Positions 22,106 through 33,800 of a stretch of DNA of 64,000 bases are shown here, piece after piece. The notes beneath the pieces were generated by a model that searched no databases, was not told the DNA's origin, and saw nothing but the letters and a program-made list of their open reading frames with translations. Numbering within the stretch: the stretch's first letter is position 1; every line of letters starts with the position of its first letter. This stretch comes from Byssothecium circinans (taxonomy: Eukaryota; Ascomycota; Dothideomycetes; Pleosporales; Massarinaceae). A program made the translations under genes and the position numbers. The stretch covers positions 499,352 through 563,351 of the forward strand of contig ML976991.1 of assembly GCA_010015675.1 (NCBI GenBank). The letters run 5' to 3'.

Positions 22106-23445
22106 CTATCGCTTGTTCCAAAGTCCCTGCTGTGTTTCGCGAATCCTCCTCTCCTGCTCTTTGATCATGGCATCTGTTTGTCCATGCCCGTTTCCACGGC
22201 TGTCAATTTCCATGGGATCTTCGTCCTCTGCCGGCTGTGGAATGTTGATTGGGGGTGCTCCTCGTCTCGGTTCGCTAGACTTTACTCCATCCATCATGCC
22301 CGCAGCACCACCGGCTCGAAGCTGGTTAATAGCTCGGATTGTGTCGATGGCAGCGTGAAGTGTGCGCCTAGCATTGAAGTTCTTCTTGACCGTTGGCAGC
22401 AAATCTTCCTCGCCTTCTGCTGTGGTTTTGTTGATATCAGCGATCCACGGGTGCGAGAGCGCTTCTTGCGAGGTCATGCGCGCAGCCGGGTCGACGGTCA
22501 AACAGCGTCGAATGAATTCGCGCGCTGTGAGAGAGACGCCGCGCCAGTATTCCAACGGTGTGAAGGAGTAGTCGGCGACTAGAATGGCTTGCATTTCTTC
22601 GAGGTTGGAATCGCGGTCGAAGGGTGTGTAGCCGCATAGCAGGAAGTAGGTGATCACACCAATGGCCCAAATATCACTGCAAACCATCAGCACCAAGATA
22701 TCCATGAGACACTTTGCCGTGCTTACACAGGCTTCCCATGTCCAGTTTTCCTAAAGATCTCTGGCGCCATGTAACCAGGCGTTCCGCACGTCGTCGTCAG
22801 TACGTGGAACTGCTCCTCGTCCATTATACGTGACAATCCAAAATCAGCAATCAGAAGATCTGCGTTATCTTCCGGTGTCCTGAAAAGTAGGTTCTCTGGC
22901 TTCAAGTCTCGGTGCACGATACCGTGGTCGTGCAGATATGCGACGGCGGAGAGAGTGGCCCGAATGAGGTCTGCGGCATCAGATTCGTAGTAGTTGCCTT
23001 TACGGCAAATGCGGTCGAACAACTCTCCTCCTAGAGCGAGGTCAGTTACCAGGTAGACTGCATTTTTGTCAGTAATGATTCCCCACGCGCTTGTCGCGGG
23101 TCGTACGGTTGTTCATCGTCTCAAAGTAGTCTACCAGAGTCAGGATATTCCTGTGACCCATGGAAACGCGCTTCAGGACCGAGATTTCGTTCCTGACCTG
23201 GCCACATGTTAGCTCCTACTACCAAAGCTTACAGGACTCTGTGAACCTACCATATGTTCCCGTCCTGCCATTAGGCGCTTGTTGATCACCTTCGCAGCAT
23301 AGTATCTTCCGGTATCGATATGTACGCACTCTTTCACCACCGAGTAGCTACCTGCGCCCAGCGTTTTCCCCGTCTTATATCGGCAAGGCTGTATCTGCGC
23401 TTGGGTTTGCGGCGTGTGTGCGCCGGAGCCGCCGTTGGACGCCAT
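22106..23445 (-). CDS. Calcium/calmodulin-dependent protein kinase, CaMKI type
   Basis: Exons 23251-23445, 23107-23197, 22727-23057 and 22106-22676 give 395 residues. Kinase landmarks in order: glycine loop GAGSYSVVK (30-38), catalytic Lys52, GGELFDRI, HRDLKPEN with Asp146, DFG at 167-169, and the activation segment TTTCGTPGYMAPE whose Thr near 184 matches the CaMKK target of CaMKI. After the catalytic core, KKNFNARRTLHAAIDTIRAI fits the autoinhibitory/calmodulin-binding helix. The C-terminal 75 residues are disordered (DPMEIDS). The enzyme should phosphorylate Ser/Thr targets in response to calcium, affecting growth and cell-cycle entry as shown for Aspergillus CmkA. The frame stays open upstream of the chosen ATG (23445), but that extension looks like leader sequence. 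Confidence 0.93.
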
Positions 23446-25173
23446 GTTACTCTCTCGCTCGGACCGATATGATTTTAAGCGGCCGTCTCTCGTAGATGAG
23501 GTGCTGGTTGCAGCCGGGTGGTTCGAGGATGGCGGTAGCGATACACAAGGCTGGTGTCTCAGGCCAGCTCGAGGCTGCGCGCAATCGTGTAAGGTAAAGG
23601 TCGTTCGCAAGCCGGCACGAAATGACACGCGGTGCTCGCAATTTTATTCACAGTCGGGAGCAATGCTGTGCACTGCAGCTGTGTATAAATGGTGAACAGT
23701 GGTCGCGTCAGCACATCGATCTATGTAAGAGAGCCCCTCACTCGGTCCGGGCGTGGTGGGGTATCGTCAGCTCGTGAAGCTTGAGTGTGTAGAGCGAGGG
23801 AGAGATACGAGTTGTGGTAGAAATGGTGGATGTCAAGTTGATAAATATGGCATAAGGTAACGGACAGTAGACCTGAGCTGGAACTGCGAAAATTTGAGGG
23901 TCCTGTCACCTGTCACGGACGTGGTGCACATGTGGTGCGGGCCGGTGAAAGAAGCCATGGTTCTTCTTGCCCGTCATTGGCTGATGTCCACCGGTGTAAT
24001 CATTTCCTCTCACATTTCTCCTCCAACGGTGCACCATAAAGGAGATACACAAGGCATATTTACATTTTACTAGTAATTAAGCCTGTGGTATATAAGTAAA
24101 ACAGGCGATCAAACAAAGTGCCGCATTAAGAGTTCTATCTGTTGGTTCAAGATCGGTCAAGCGCTGCCAGACGTGCGAGGCATATCTTCACAATTGAGCT
24201 TGAGACTACAAAAGTGACCGTCCTGAGGGGTATGTATTGTGCCTTGACCAGAACACATATATGGTTAACAATATATCAATGCCAAGTTCGACGACTCCTG
24301 CCTGCAGGGCTTCTGTCGGTGTCCCACGGCAGGGTATTTCATTAAGCAGCATACAGGAGATGTCTTTTATACCTTCACTATTGCCGTTCTATGCCCTTCT
24401 ACCTTGTCGTTGTCAAAGGTCTTTTCTCACAAAAGTCTGTTTAAAGGAGGGTTTTGATCCCTAATCCTCTTAATGTCAACCAGTTCTCAGATTATTCTGG
24501 TCGTCTCAAAGCATATCGGCGCCATGCCCGTGCAGGCAACCGCAAAAATTCCATTGTGCTAGGCACACCCGCCCCCGCAACCATTTCGCTTAGCAAGCTA
24601 GTCGGTCCACCTAAAACGTCGCGTCTTAGGTTTCCTCACTTCGCAGAAAATATATTTAGGGTACTATATAATTAATTTAACTCACAAAACTAGTTGTGCA
24701 GTGCGAGGATTTGTACGAACCCATTTCTTGCCTTTTACCAGAAGTGGCCGCGAGTCCCGCACAACACTGCACTTAACAAATCTTTGGAAACACCAAAAAT
24801 CGCACACGCGAAGTGCGTGGGTTCGATTTTTTGTTGTTCCATTTCCTTTCCCCCCCTCTTTTTTTTTGCCCTTCAATCTTTATTTAATTGGTAACGCTTA
24901 CTCCACTTGGTTTTTTGCATTGAAATCAAATCCCACTCGCTCCTTCAAAAAAGGTCTGTTGGTTATGTAAGGTTCTTTTATCCGACTTATTGCTTTAATC
25001 TGACTCTATGAAACTGAATTAGAACGCCCATGACCTCCGTTGGAGTACTGTGCACATTCACTCATTTCAACAATTTTGGGGGGAGATAATTTCTTTTCCG
25101 TTTACGGAGTTGGCGGGGCTTTGCACCACCATCCGCATTATTTCTATACACATGGTATGATCACCGATGGCGT
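23446..25173. other. Gene-free stretch with A/T-rich right half
   Basis: The left part is the kinase promoter. From about 24030 to 25070 base composition shifts to A/T-rich with no protein-like frame longer than 90 codons; an 8-bp inverted repeat (GTGCAGTG/CACTGCAC, about 24697 and 24766) lies inside. It could be an eroded mobile element, but I see no recognisable terminus or domain. Confidence 0.45.
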
Positions 25174-27234
25174 CTAACATCTCAACTTTATCCCCCTCCT
25201 CTTTTCTGACTCCCTCCACTCGAACATGAACTGCGCACCCCCAAACAACGCCACACAGGAACCCAACAAAAACGTCAACCCAGACCAAGAGCTAAATATA
25301 CTGCGAACAAGCTCTAGCAGTCCATCCACACCCAAAGCGAACCCGACAAGATTGGCAGCCATAAGCAGCAGAATCTCACCAACAGAGCCCAGCCCACATA
25401 GGTAGCGGTACGCATTCGGGCTATCCTTCCACTTGCGTGCTGGGAAGACTTTGGAGGCGATGAACTCGGGTAGTACGAAGAGTGTGACCAACCAACCCCA
25501 CATGAGAAGGCGCAGCTGGATGTCGTGCCAAATGGCGATAAAGGAGAAGACGACAAGATAGTTGGCCGTGAGTCGAACTTTGCCCCAAAGCCCCGGCATC
25601 TTACTGCCACCAAGGGGGATGAAGAGGTACCGTAGACTCCACTTGTTGAAACTGCGATGCCAACCACGCCAAAAGTTCGTGACGGAGTAGTTGTTGCTCA
25701 TACATCGGACCATGTTCTCTGGCGGATCGATACCATCGAGCAGCGCCCAGAGACGGAAGAACCGCCATGGAATAAGAAGCTTGAGCCAGATGTGCTTGAG
25801 GTTGAGGAAGCCGAGCATACTGAGTTGAGCAGGAGTGTATCCGGACCAATCTGGTCGTTCATTGAAGATTGCAACCATGTAGCAGTAGTGGATCATAACT
25901 TCCATGGTGAGGAGAACAACGGCGAATCGGATGGCATAGAGAGTGTTTCGCTTGGTAGTGATACTATGCGGCCGATAGCGGGCTTGAGAGATGAAGTCGT
26001 TGAAGGTAACGATCGGACCTGCTAAGTAAAGTGGGGAGTAGACGGCATAGGCAAAGTAGTTACGGAAGGTATAATCGCTGTTTTTGGCAGGAATGGAGAC
26101 GCGATCACGCTCGGAAAGATTGGCGGGATCGAGCTGCTTCTTCTTGAAGTCATTAGCAGGTCATAGAGGAATAGATGGGATGGACTGACTTCTAAAGGAC
26201 TTCCGTCACTGGCATTCGAGCTCCAGTAGTGGTCTAAGTTGAAGCTGATGTTGCGAAGGACGGTAAAATTGAATAGAACTTCCCAACGGGGGATGAGACC
26301 GCCGTACATGTCGAGGGTATATGCGGCATTCGTCCTCCAAGGTTGTTTGTAAGAGCCTTGGTAGGATGGAAGCACAACACCGAGGATCTTGCCAAACGAG
26401 TAGCCTTTGAAGATGTCGTTGGCGAACATGAGACTGATGTTGAAGATCCAGGTTGCTGCGGGCACGTACGCTCGCGGCAGTCTCTTCGCTATCGAGTAGT
26501 TGATGTAGAGAATACCCGCGATCTTGAGGACCGAGAAGCCATGCAGAGCCGAGAGAAAGATCACTGCAAAGGGAATGTCGAATGAGATGCGTTGGTTTAG
26601 ACGAGCATCTGCGGCAGCAGTAGTAGTCAAGCCCATAGTAAGGCCATTAGCAGCGGAGGATCGAACGTTGGTGTATGTGTTCGCTCTCCAAAATCCATCG
26701 TAGGCCTTTCGAAGCAGAGGATGAAGCATCAAAATGATGACCAGATATGGCACGTTTGACCGAAAGCTTCTATACTGCGCATCGGAGTTATCCTGTATAA
26801 AAGTATCAGCAATTGGAAGAGTGCTGTGGCCTGGGTGATCTTACCACTCTGCGGCCTGGTATCCATCCCTTGTCCAGCCAGCCCTCAATATCAGAGTAAT
26901 TTGGGTGTGATGCTTCGACAGAATCAGTTCAAGTGCAACAGGATAGTCTCGCTCACCAACCTCTCGAGACATCGACCACGGTACTAATCATAAAGTAAAT
27001 AGACCATGCGACAATTGTAGAGCAGACAATGAGCTCTGGTGTCCGCCATCGCGAAGGCTGAACATCCTCGTCATATTCCCTGCCCTTCACTCGTCCATTT
27101 CGGACGGGTAGCGGTCGTGCTGGGTCGAGTTCCGCAAGCTCTAGGGCTTCCTTCGGGGGTGCTGAGGAGGCAACTACGAAGCGGGTATCGAGCGTGTCTA
27201 GCGAGTAGAGCTGCTTCAAGGTTCGGAGAATCAT
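25174..27234 (-). CDS. gup1: Gup1-type MBOAT O-acyltransferase
   Basis: Exons 26961-27234, 26845-26912, 26190-26792 and 25174-26142 give 637 residues. The N-terminus LKQLYSLDTLDTRFVV and the segment GWIPGRRVDNSDAQYRSFR are hallmarks of the Gup1 branch. About ten hydrophobic segments follow, with the MBOAT signature: NFWRGWHRSFNKWSLRYLF and the catalytic-type His in FIAIWHDI. In yeast Gup1 remodels GPI-anchor lipids in the ER and affects glycerol uptake and wall integrity. The donor of intron 1 is GTTGGT, a weak match; I chose it because it alone restores the conserved DVSRASHPNYSD reading. The start is the ATG at 27234; the frame runs upstream only to a GTG. Divergent from Arp4 with 438 bp between the ATGs. 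Confidence 0.93.
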
Positions 27235-27672
27235 GTTAGATTGTGCGTCAAAACGTTCATGATAGAGGTCTAAAGAGTGACGCAGTGAGTGGTCCACGAG
27301 GCTGCGACAGAGGAGGTGTCTTGTCGAGAAAGCCGAGGCCCCGAAAGTGGCCGTAAAGCCCCTAAAACGATGCAGAGTGGTGTCCCAAGAATCTGACCGG
27401 CGTCCAAAAGCACTGGTAGTGAGTCTGACGTTGTAAGGAGTGACGTAGTGAGTGGTGTACGGAGGCCTTCAGTGAGTAGTAAATGGTAAACGGTCACCAA
27501 CCACCATAAACGTTGAGGTTCGCAATGCGCTTTCCTCACCAGCGACACAGATCCCAACCTCCACCACTCCACCTCGAGTTACCCATAAGTACCGAGGATT
27601 CACGCGTCACTTGGCCGGCTGATCTCTATACAAAGCTTCACGAAGCTCCACACGTCGGGAGACCTACACACC
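27235..27672. promoter_or_regulatory. Divergent promoter of gup1 and arp4
   Basis: The 438 bp between the two start codons contain several short GTGAGT/CAGTGAGT-like repeats (27282-27480) and a TGACGTA core near 27442. No TATA box is obvious. The regulatory meaning is unknown. Confidence 0.5.
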
Positions 27673-29132
27673 ATGAACATCCCAGGTTCATCGACCGCGC
27701 CAGCAGCTGGCGAGTACGCTGGAGGTAAGTCTCGCGCCCACCACTCTCTCAATGCGCACTCTGACAAGTGTACGTAGACGAGGTTTCTGCGATTGTGCTC
27801 GACCCCGGCTATTGGACCACGCGCGCCGGCTTTGCTGGTGAAGATGTCCCCAAATCTGTGTGCCCTTCCTTCTACGGCCAGGTCGATTCCGAGTCTGGTT
27901 CCAAATACCTCTTCGGCGAAAACGCGATACATACGGTTGTCGACAACCTTGAAATAAAGAACCCGTGGGGCTCAGATGGCATTGTTGAAGACTGGGATAC
28001 GGCGACCAAGATATGGGAGTATGCGATCACATCACGGTTGACGGGCGCAAAACCCGGCGACCCTACGAAAAATGGTCTGAATGACGGCACGAATACGAAT
28101 GGCGATGCGATGGAGGTGGATATGGATGCTGTTGAGAACCAGGAAAAGCCGCTTGAGGACAGCCCGCTGTTGGTCACAGAGCCGGGATGGAACAGCGCAA
28201 AGGCGCGCGAGAAGTACATTGAGATTGCTATGGAGGAATGGGGTGCCCCGGCTTTCTATCTGCAAAAGACTGGCGTGCTGGCAGCGTTTGCTTCAGGAAA
28301 GGCATCTGGTATCATCATTGACGTCGGCGCATCGCATACCTCGGTCACACCCGTGCTGGATGGCATGGTCCTCAAGAAAGGCGTCCAGAAGTCACCTCTA
28401 GCAGGCAATTTCGTCTCCAACCAAACGCGCCTCGTCTTCAAGCAATCTCAGCCTGAGATACCTCTTATACCGCACTTCATGGTCAAATCGAAGACGGCCG
28501 TCGACGCGGGAGCGCCCGCTCAAGCAACATACAAGACCTTTGCCGTTCCTCCCACCGATTCTTTCCGCCGTCACGAAGAAGAGCGTGTCCTGACCGAGTT
28601 CAAAGAATCCGTGGTCGAGATCTGGCCCGGTCCAGGCCGTCTCTCCACCGGAAACAACGAAAGCATCACCATGCAATCACCCGGGCGTCCCTTTGAGATG
28701 CCAGATGGTTGGAACCAAGTGTTCCAAAGCAAGCGCTTCCGTCCCGCAGAAGGTCTCTTTGATGCCAACGCCGCCATCCAAGACGCCGACAACCCGCGAC
28801 CCAAGGACGAGCATACGATCCCCCGTCTCGTGCAACAAGCCGTACAGCACGTTGACGCCGATCAACGTCCTCTCCTCCTTTCCAATATCGTGGTCACCGG
28901 TGGCTCAACGCTGCTGTACAAGTTCAATGAGCGGCTCAACTATGAGATCAATAATCTCTACCCGAGTACGAAGAATCGGATTGTTGCACCGGGGTCAGTC
29001 GTTGAGAGAAAGTATGCAGCGTGGATCGGGGGAAGTATTCTTGCGAGTTTGGGAAGCTTTCATCAGCTGTGGATCTCGAGGAAGGAGTACGAGGAGCATG
29101 GGCCGAGCATTGTGGAGAAGAGGTGCAGGTAG
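27673..29132 (+). CDS. arp4: Actin-related protein 4
   Basis: Exons 27673-27724 and 27778-29132 give 468 residues. The actin fold is clear: the nucleotide loop [18 protein letters not shown] near the N-terminus, the second phosphate loop [18 protein letters not shown], and the C-terminal [18 protein letters not shown] and [13 protein letters not shown] 30-residue acidic insert ([16 protein letters not shown]) and the absence of the canonical actin QKDSYVGD region mark it as Arp4 rather than actin. Arp4 is a shared nuclear subunit of the NuA4 acetyltransferase and the INO80 and SWR1 remodellers. The first exon codes 17 residues, a common position for the first intron in this family. Converges with the proteasome gene 294 bp downstream. 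Confidence 0.95.
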
Positions 29133-29426
29133 ATGTAATGGCAAGAGGTGTCTTCAGCTTGGTAAGGTGTAGGTACCAGATGGCCCACGGTCAAAACGGT
29201 TGATTGAAAGTATGCTCAGCAGCATGTCTGGCGAGAGAGAAATTCATTATGATTCAATACATGTGCGAGGACGGAGTATTTGGACCTGGTCGTAATTCCT
29301 TTCTGTCTATGCCTAAGTAGATGACCCGGGAGTATCTTCCTTCTCCGGGCTATAGAACATATCCCTTCCTCGTGCCCAAACACCATGCGAAGGCTTTTTT
29401 GATCATGCGCCGTCTATACAGTCCAT

Positions 29427-30313
29427 CTACGAGTCCACATCCATGGTCTCCCCCGTCGCCGTCACACTATCATCCTGCAGCTCATGCACGGTAACGTACT
29501 TGCTGATCTCCTCCTTCTTGATGATCTTCTCGTTGAGCACCGCCGTAGTACCGCGCTGGAACCTGTAGTTCCTCTGCTTGGTTTCACGCACATTAGGCGT
29601 GATGTAGTTCCTCAGCAAGGTCGTCTTCTCCTTAGTGATGACCGCCACATCCACATTACTGCCCGAGCCCAAGTCGTTCCAGATACCGGCCTGAATCGCA
29701 TCCGCGCACAGCTTCACCGCATCATCCCTCGACATGTTCCTCTTCCACTGCGTCTCGAAGACCGACATAGCGGCCAGCGAACCGGATCCCATCGTCACGT
29801 ACGGTAGCTTATCGGTGGAGCCGTGGGCATGAACGGTGAATAGGTGACAGCCTGTGGGGTCGACACCCGCGATGACGAGGTACGCGCCGATGTGTCCTTG
29901 GTAGCGGAAGAGGTGCTGCTTGAGCATCGTCATGCAGGTGACTACGCGCGGCTTGCGGCCGGTGGAGAGGGCGTGCAGCTCGAGGTTTGACGAGATGATG
30001 GCGGTAGTGAACTCCGTGTCGGCGGCGGTTCCGGCTCCTGCACACCAGATCTGGGGGGCGATGTAGTGCAGCTTCTCGCAGTTCTGTGGCACTGTTAGAT
30101 GCTGAGGGGCATGGTCGGGCTGCGGTGTGTCTAGCCTACCTTGTCTGCTACTATAGGTCCGCTTGTTGCTCGAGTGTCTGCTGCAATTACAACGCCGCCA
30201 TCGAATAGACATCCCACGATGGTCGTTCCGGTACTGGTGGCTTTGGGAAGCGGGACACCTTGGGCGTGGAGGGCGGCATTGCGGTTGTGGTTGGAGAAGT
30301 CGAAGCCGGCCAT
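29427..30313 (-). CDS. pup1: 20S proteasome subunit beta-2 (Pup1/PSMB7)
   Basis: Exons 30140-30313 and 29427-30083 give 276 residues. A 29-residue propeptide ending in Gly is followed by the catalytic N-terminal threonine of the mature subunit (Thr30, [11 protein letters not shown]), then [21 protein letters not shown] with the catalytic Asp and Lys, and the [12 protein letters not shown] motif. The long C-terminal extension ([16 protein letters not shown]...) is the arm by which beta-2 embraces beta-3. This subunit gives trypsin-like cleavage. Divergent from the Nup159 gene with 498 bp between. Two tandem GGTGGCA motifs lie 38-51 bp upstream (see findings). Confidence 0.97.
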
Positions 30314-30811
30314 GGTCGTGGATGTAGCAGAGAGCAGTGGGAGGGGTTCAGGTGGCAGGTGGCAGTATTAGAAAAAGAGAAAAAGATCGTGAAGGGCAAA
30401 GGCAGCGGTTGACGACGCAGACGCAATTGCCTGGAGCTCCCCAGCTGCAGAGTGCACAGACCACTATCCGCCAAGCCGATCAGCTCAGCGCGTCTCCAAA
30501 CATTAGACGCCGGGCAAAGAAAGTGCCTCTAGAGCTGCAGCTTCACTGCATTTGCTGCTCGTGTCGTGTGCTTGGTGCTCTACCGCCCGCTGGAAGAGCG
30601 CAGGCCATCCTCCCCGCCCTTCACCATTTTCAACAAAAGCTTCGAGCTCTTCCGCCCGAGCCCGCCGCGGGTCTCTTCACGCTCTTTTGAGTCTTTTCCC
30701 TCGTCGCCCGTCTTCCACAGGCATTCTTCGTCCCCAGATGCTGCGAGCATTCGCCCGGTAGTCCACAGAACCCCATCGCGCGAACTGCGCCCCGAATACG
30801 TCTACGCAAAG
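30314..30811. promoter_or_regulatory. Divergent promoter of pup1 and nup159
   Basis: The 498 bp hold a tandem pair of GGTGGCA at 30351-30364 near the pup1 start and a C/T-rich leader toward nup159 (30640-30720). Several small frames look like chance. Confidence 0.5.
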
Positions 30812-33800
30812 ATGGCGCTGGCTTCCAATGCCGCTTCGAATCTGCAGCTGTCTGTCAATGCCGGCGAAGAGGTGCCGGAGATCACGACTGAGGTAGGTAG
30901 CGCACGCTGGGCTGAAGTCGCGGGATCGTTGCAAGACTGGGACCACTCCTAACTCGTGTACAGGCTCTTGGTTTCGCGAGTATAGGACGCGGTTTGACAG
31001 GACCCCCAAAGCTGAAGTTGCTTCCCTCTCCATGGCCCAACGACAACCTGCCTCCCGCATCCGCAACCCTTCTTTCCGTCGCCTCTCGACGCGGTCTGGT
31101 GGCTGCGGCATCCCCGGACACGCTCGTAATTACATCCACCGAAAGCGTGCGCAATGCACTCAAAGCCGAGATAAATGCTGCTCCAGATGTCATCTCAGAC
31201 TTCAAGCCCGACGTGTCGATCCCGGTTGCACGCCTGCGTCATGTCGCATTCTCCACCGATGAAGACTTGCTGTTTATCAACCAAGAGGGTGGGGGGCGTT
31301 TCTCTGTGTATCAAGTGGATCATCTCCTCAATGGAGACAGCAAGCCGGCTCTGGACTTCACACTACACGATCAAGGTGTGCGCGCCATGCTGCCATGCAC
31401 AGACCCATCTACGGCGCATTATACGGCTGTGGTTGGAGACATGGGCCGATTAGACATCGTGGACATGACCACGGGTGTGCCCTCGACAGTCGACACCAAT
31501 GGCAAGATCGCAACCTGTGCATCCTGGAGCACCAGGGGCAAAGCGTATGTGGTAGGCTTCAAGGACGGAACCGCTGCGGCGTACCAAGTCACTCAAAATC
31601 TCCTCGGCACCATACCGCGCCCACCCAACGTAGAAGAAAGCTATCTTGGTATGTTTGCGCTTCTCATCCCTCTCAGTCTATGGGTATACTAACTGTTACA
31701 GTGTCGAGCATTTCCTATCTTAGCAACGACGACTTCTTCATGGTGCATTCTCCGCCCGAAGAAGAAGCGGATCAGGATTCGCTGTTCCATTTTGTGAAGA
31801 CCAAATTTCTCAAGAATGAGACGCCCAAGTTCAAGGATTTCACATTCCGCAAGACTATGGAGCCTTTGTTATGGCCATGCTTTGAAGGGGATGCACCTAC
31901 ACGGACACACCCGCCTCGGTACTCAGTCTCCAGACTGAAGGGTTGGGAACCACTTCTAAATGATATGCTCGTTGTATCCGGATCCTACTCCATCGATATC
32001 ACGATCATCATAAATGCGAAGCAGCCTATTGTCAAAGATCAGGAAGTAGGAATCAACGAATATCAGAAAGCCTGCCTCGATGATCACAGGAAGGCCCAGG
32101 TCCCACGACAAAGTTTGGGGGAAGATCTGGACAGCGTTCTCATCGGTGAATCTCTGGACCTTTCCAGCAAAGAACTCGTCCAGCGACCCTCGAAACGCAT
32201 AGATGGCCTCGACGAGTCACCAACGCCATTGCCAGCCTACTTTCTACTCACTCAAGAAGGCCTTTTGCAAGCATATTGGGTCATTTGGGACAAGTCGCTC
32301 GAGAACAAGATAGGGTATCCTGGTCTCACTGCGTTGGGCGGTTCTGTAATTACTCCGGCAACGAACCCAACACCACCCATGCCTAGTAAACCAATACAAG
32401 GCACTCCAAGTACGCAGCCAAGCTTGTTTCCAGGCAAAACTACATCCACTCCACAGTTCGGAGCAGCAACGGTACCAAAGCCATCGCAGCCTACGTTCGG
32501 CGCCGCCGGATTCACAGGTCTCCCCACTGCACAGCCTAGGGCTCCAACAGCAGAAAAACCTGCTCAGGCGATATTTGGTACCGCTGGTCTCCCTCGCCCA
32601 TCACCGTTTCTTAGCACTTCCAACGCATCTTCGTCACCAGCTCCAGGTGGATTTGCAAGCGCTGCCAGCCAATCATCACCCTTTACGAATCTATCTAATA
32701 AAGGTTCTACTTCTGGCAGCAAGTCATCACCCTTTGCGAATCTATCTAATAAAGGTTCTACTTCTGGTTCTCCTTTCCACAGCTTTGGTGGGTCCGGCGC
32801 GGCTATGTTTTCAGGTCTTGACAAGCAGTCAACCATGTTCTCAGGAACCGCCAATGGCTCCAAAGAAGACAGTTTCACCTCCAATGCCTCCACCATCAAC
32901 CTCACTGGCTCATCCTTTGATTCTATGTCAAGTTTTGGCGACACAAGGAACAGAGAGAGGGATGAAGCTACACCGACCCCTGCCTTGCCTCCGAGCGGCT
33001 TCAAGCTTGGATCTACTTTCAAACCTGACGGAACCGCAAAGGACGACTTACCGAAGCCTGCTACTCCTGGAAGTTCCTTCTTCGGCGGTGGGTTTAGCTC
33101 TGCGCTCACAGGAGCAGCCCCGAACCCTCCTGCCACTCCAGAAAAGAGTTCCCAGAATGTATCGACGACTCCAGCAACGCAACCAAAACAGCGCACTCTG
33201 TCCCCTTCCCAACCGAAGGAAGCGCCGCCAAAAGAATCCATCGTACCTGAGGACGCACCCCTGCCCCCAGATCCAATGACTTACAAGGCTCCCAAGATGG
33301 AGGATGACGTGCCCCCGATTGCTGGGAGCCCACCTGTCCAGGTCGAAGCCCCTAGCTCATCTGTACCGTCGTCGCCTCTAGATGACGAAGATGATGAAGG
33401 CGACCTTTCAATTGAAGAAGAACGCGACGAAGAGACCGGGGGTGAGACTGGAGACGAGACTGTAGAGCCGTCACCGTCGGATGCTGCACGCAGGAGTCGT
33501 TCGGCCCAATCCAATCATCAGACCCCGCCCGTATACCCTGCTGCACCTACGCCTCCGCACGCACTCTCTCAACAACACAAGCCTGCACCTACGCCTTATG
33601 GCCAACCACCAAAGGCCAGTCCTTTGTCGTTTGACCAGTCAACGACGCCTGCAAAGCAGTCTCCTTCCAGCCTTGGTAACACCCGAAGGGACCCTCTACC
33701 AGGATCCGGTCCATCCTTGAGTGCGTCAATACAGCAGCAGTCTCAACCGCCACCTCCTGAACCTCAGTTCGCCGATCTCGTCGACGACGAGGACGAACGT

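Noticed and set aside
24690..24835. tRNA- or SINE-like piece with GGGTTCGAT and a 7-bp stem
   Set aside because: The stem-to-stem length is about 62 nt, too short for a tRNA, and the T arm does not pair.
32564..33279. Overlapping 225-codon (minus) and 234-codon (plus) frames within nup159
   Set aside because: The nup159 frame is continuous here and explains the sequence; the others lack domains.
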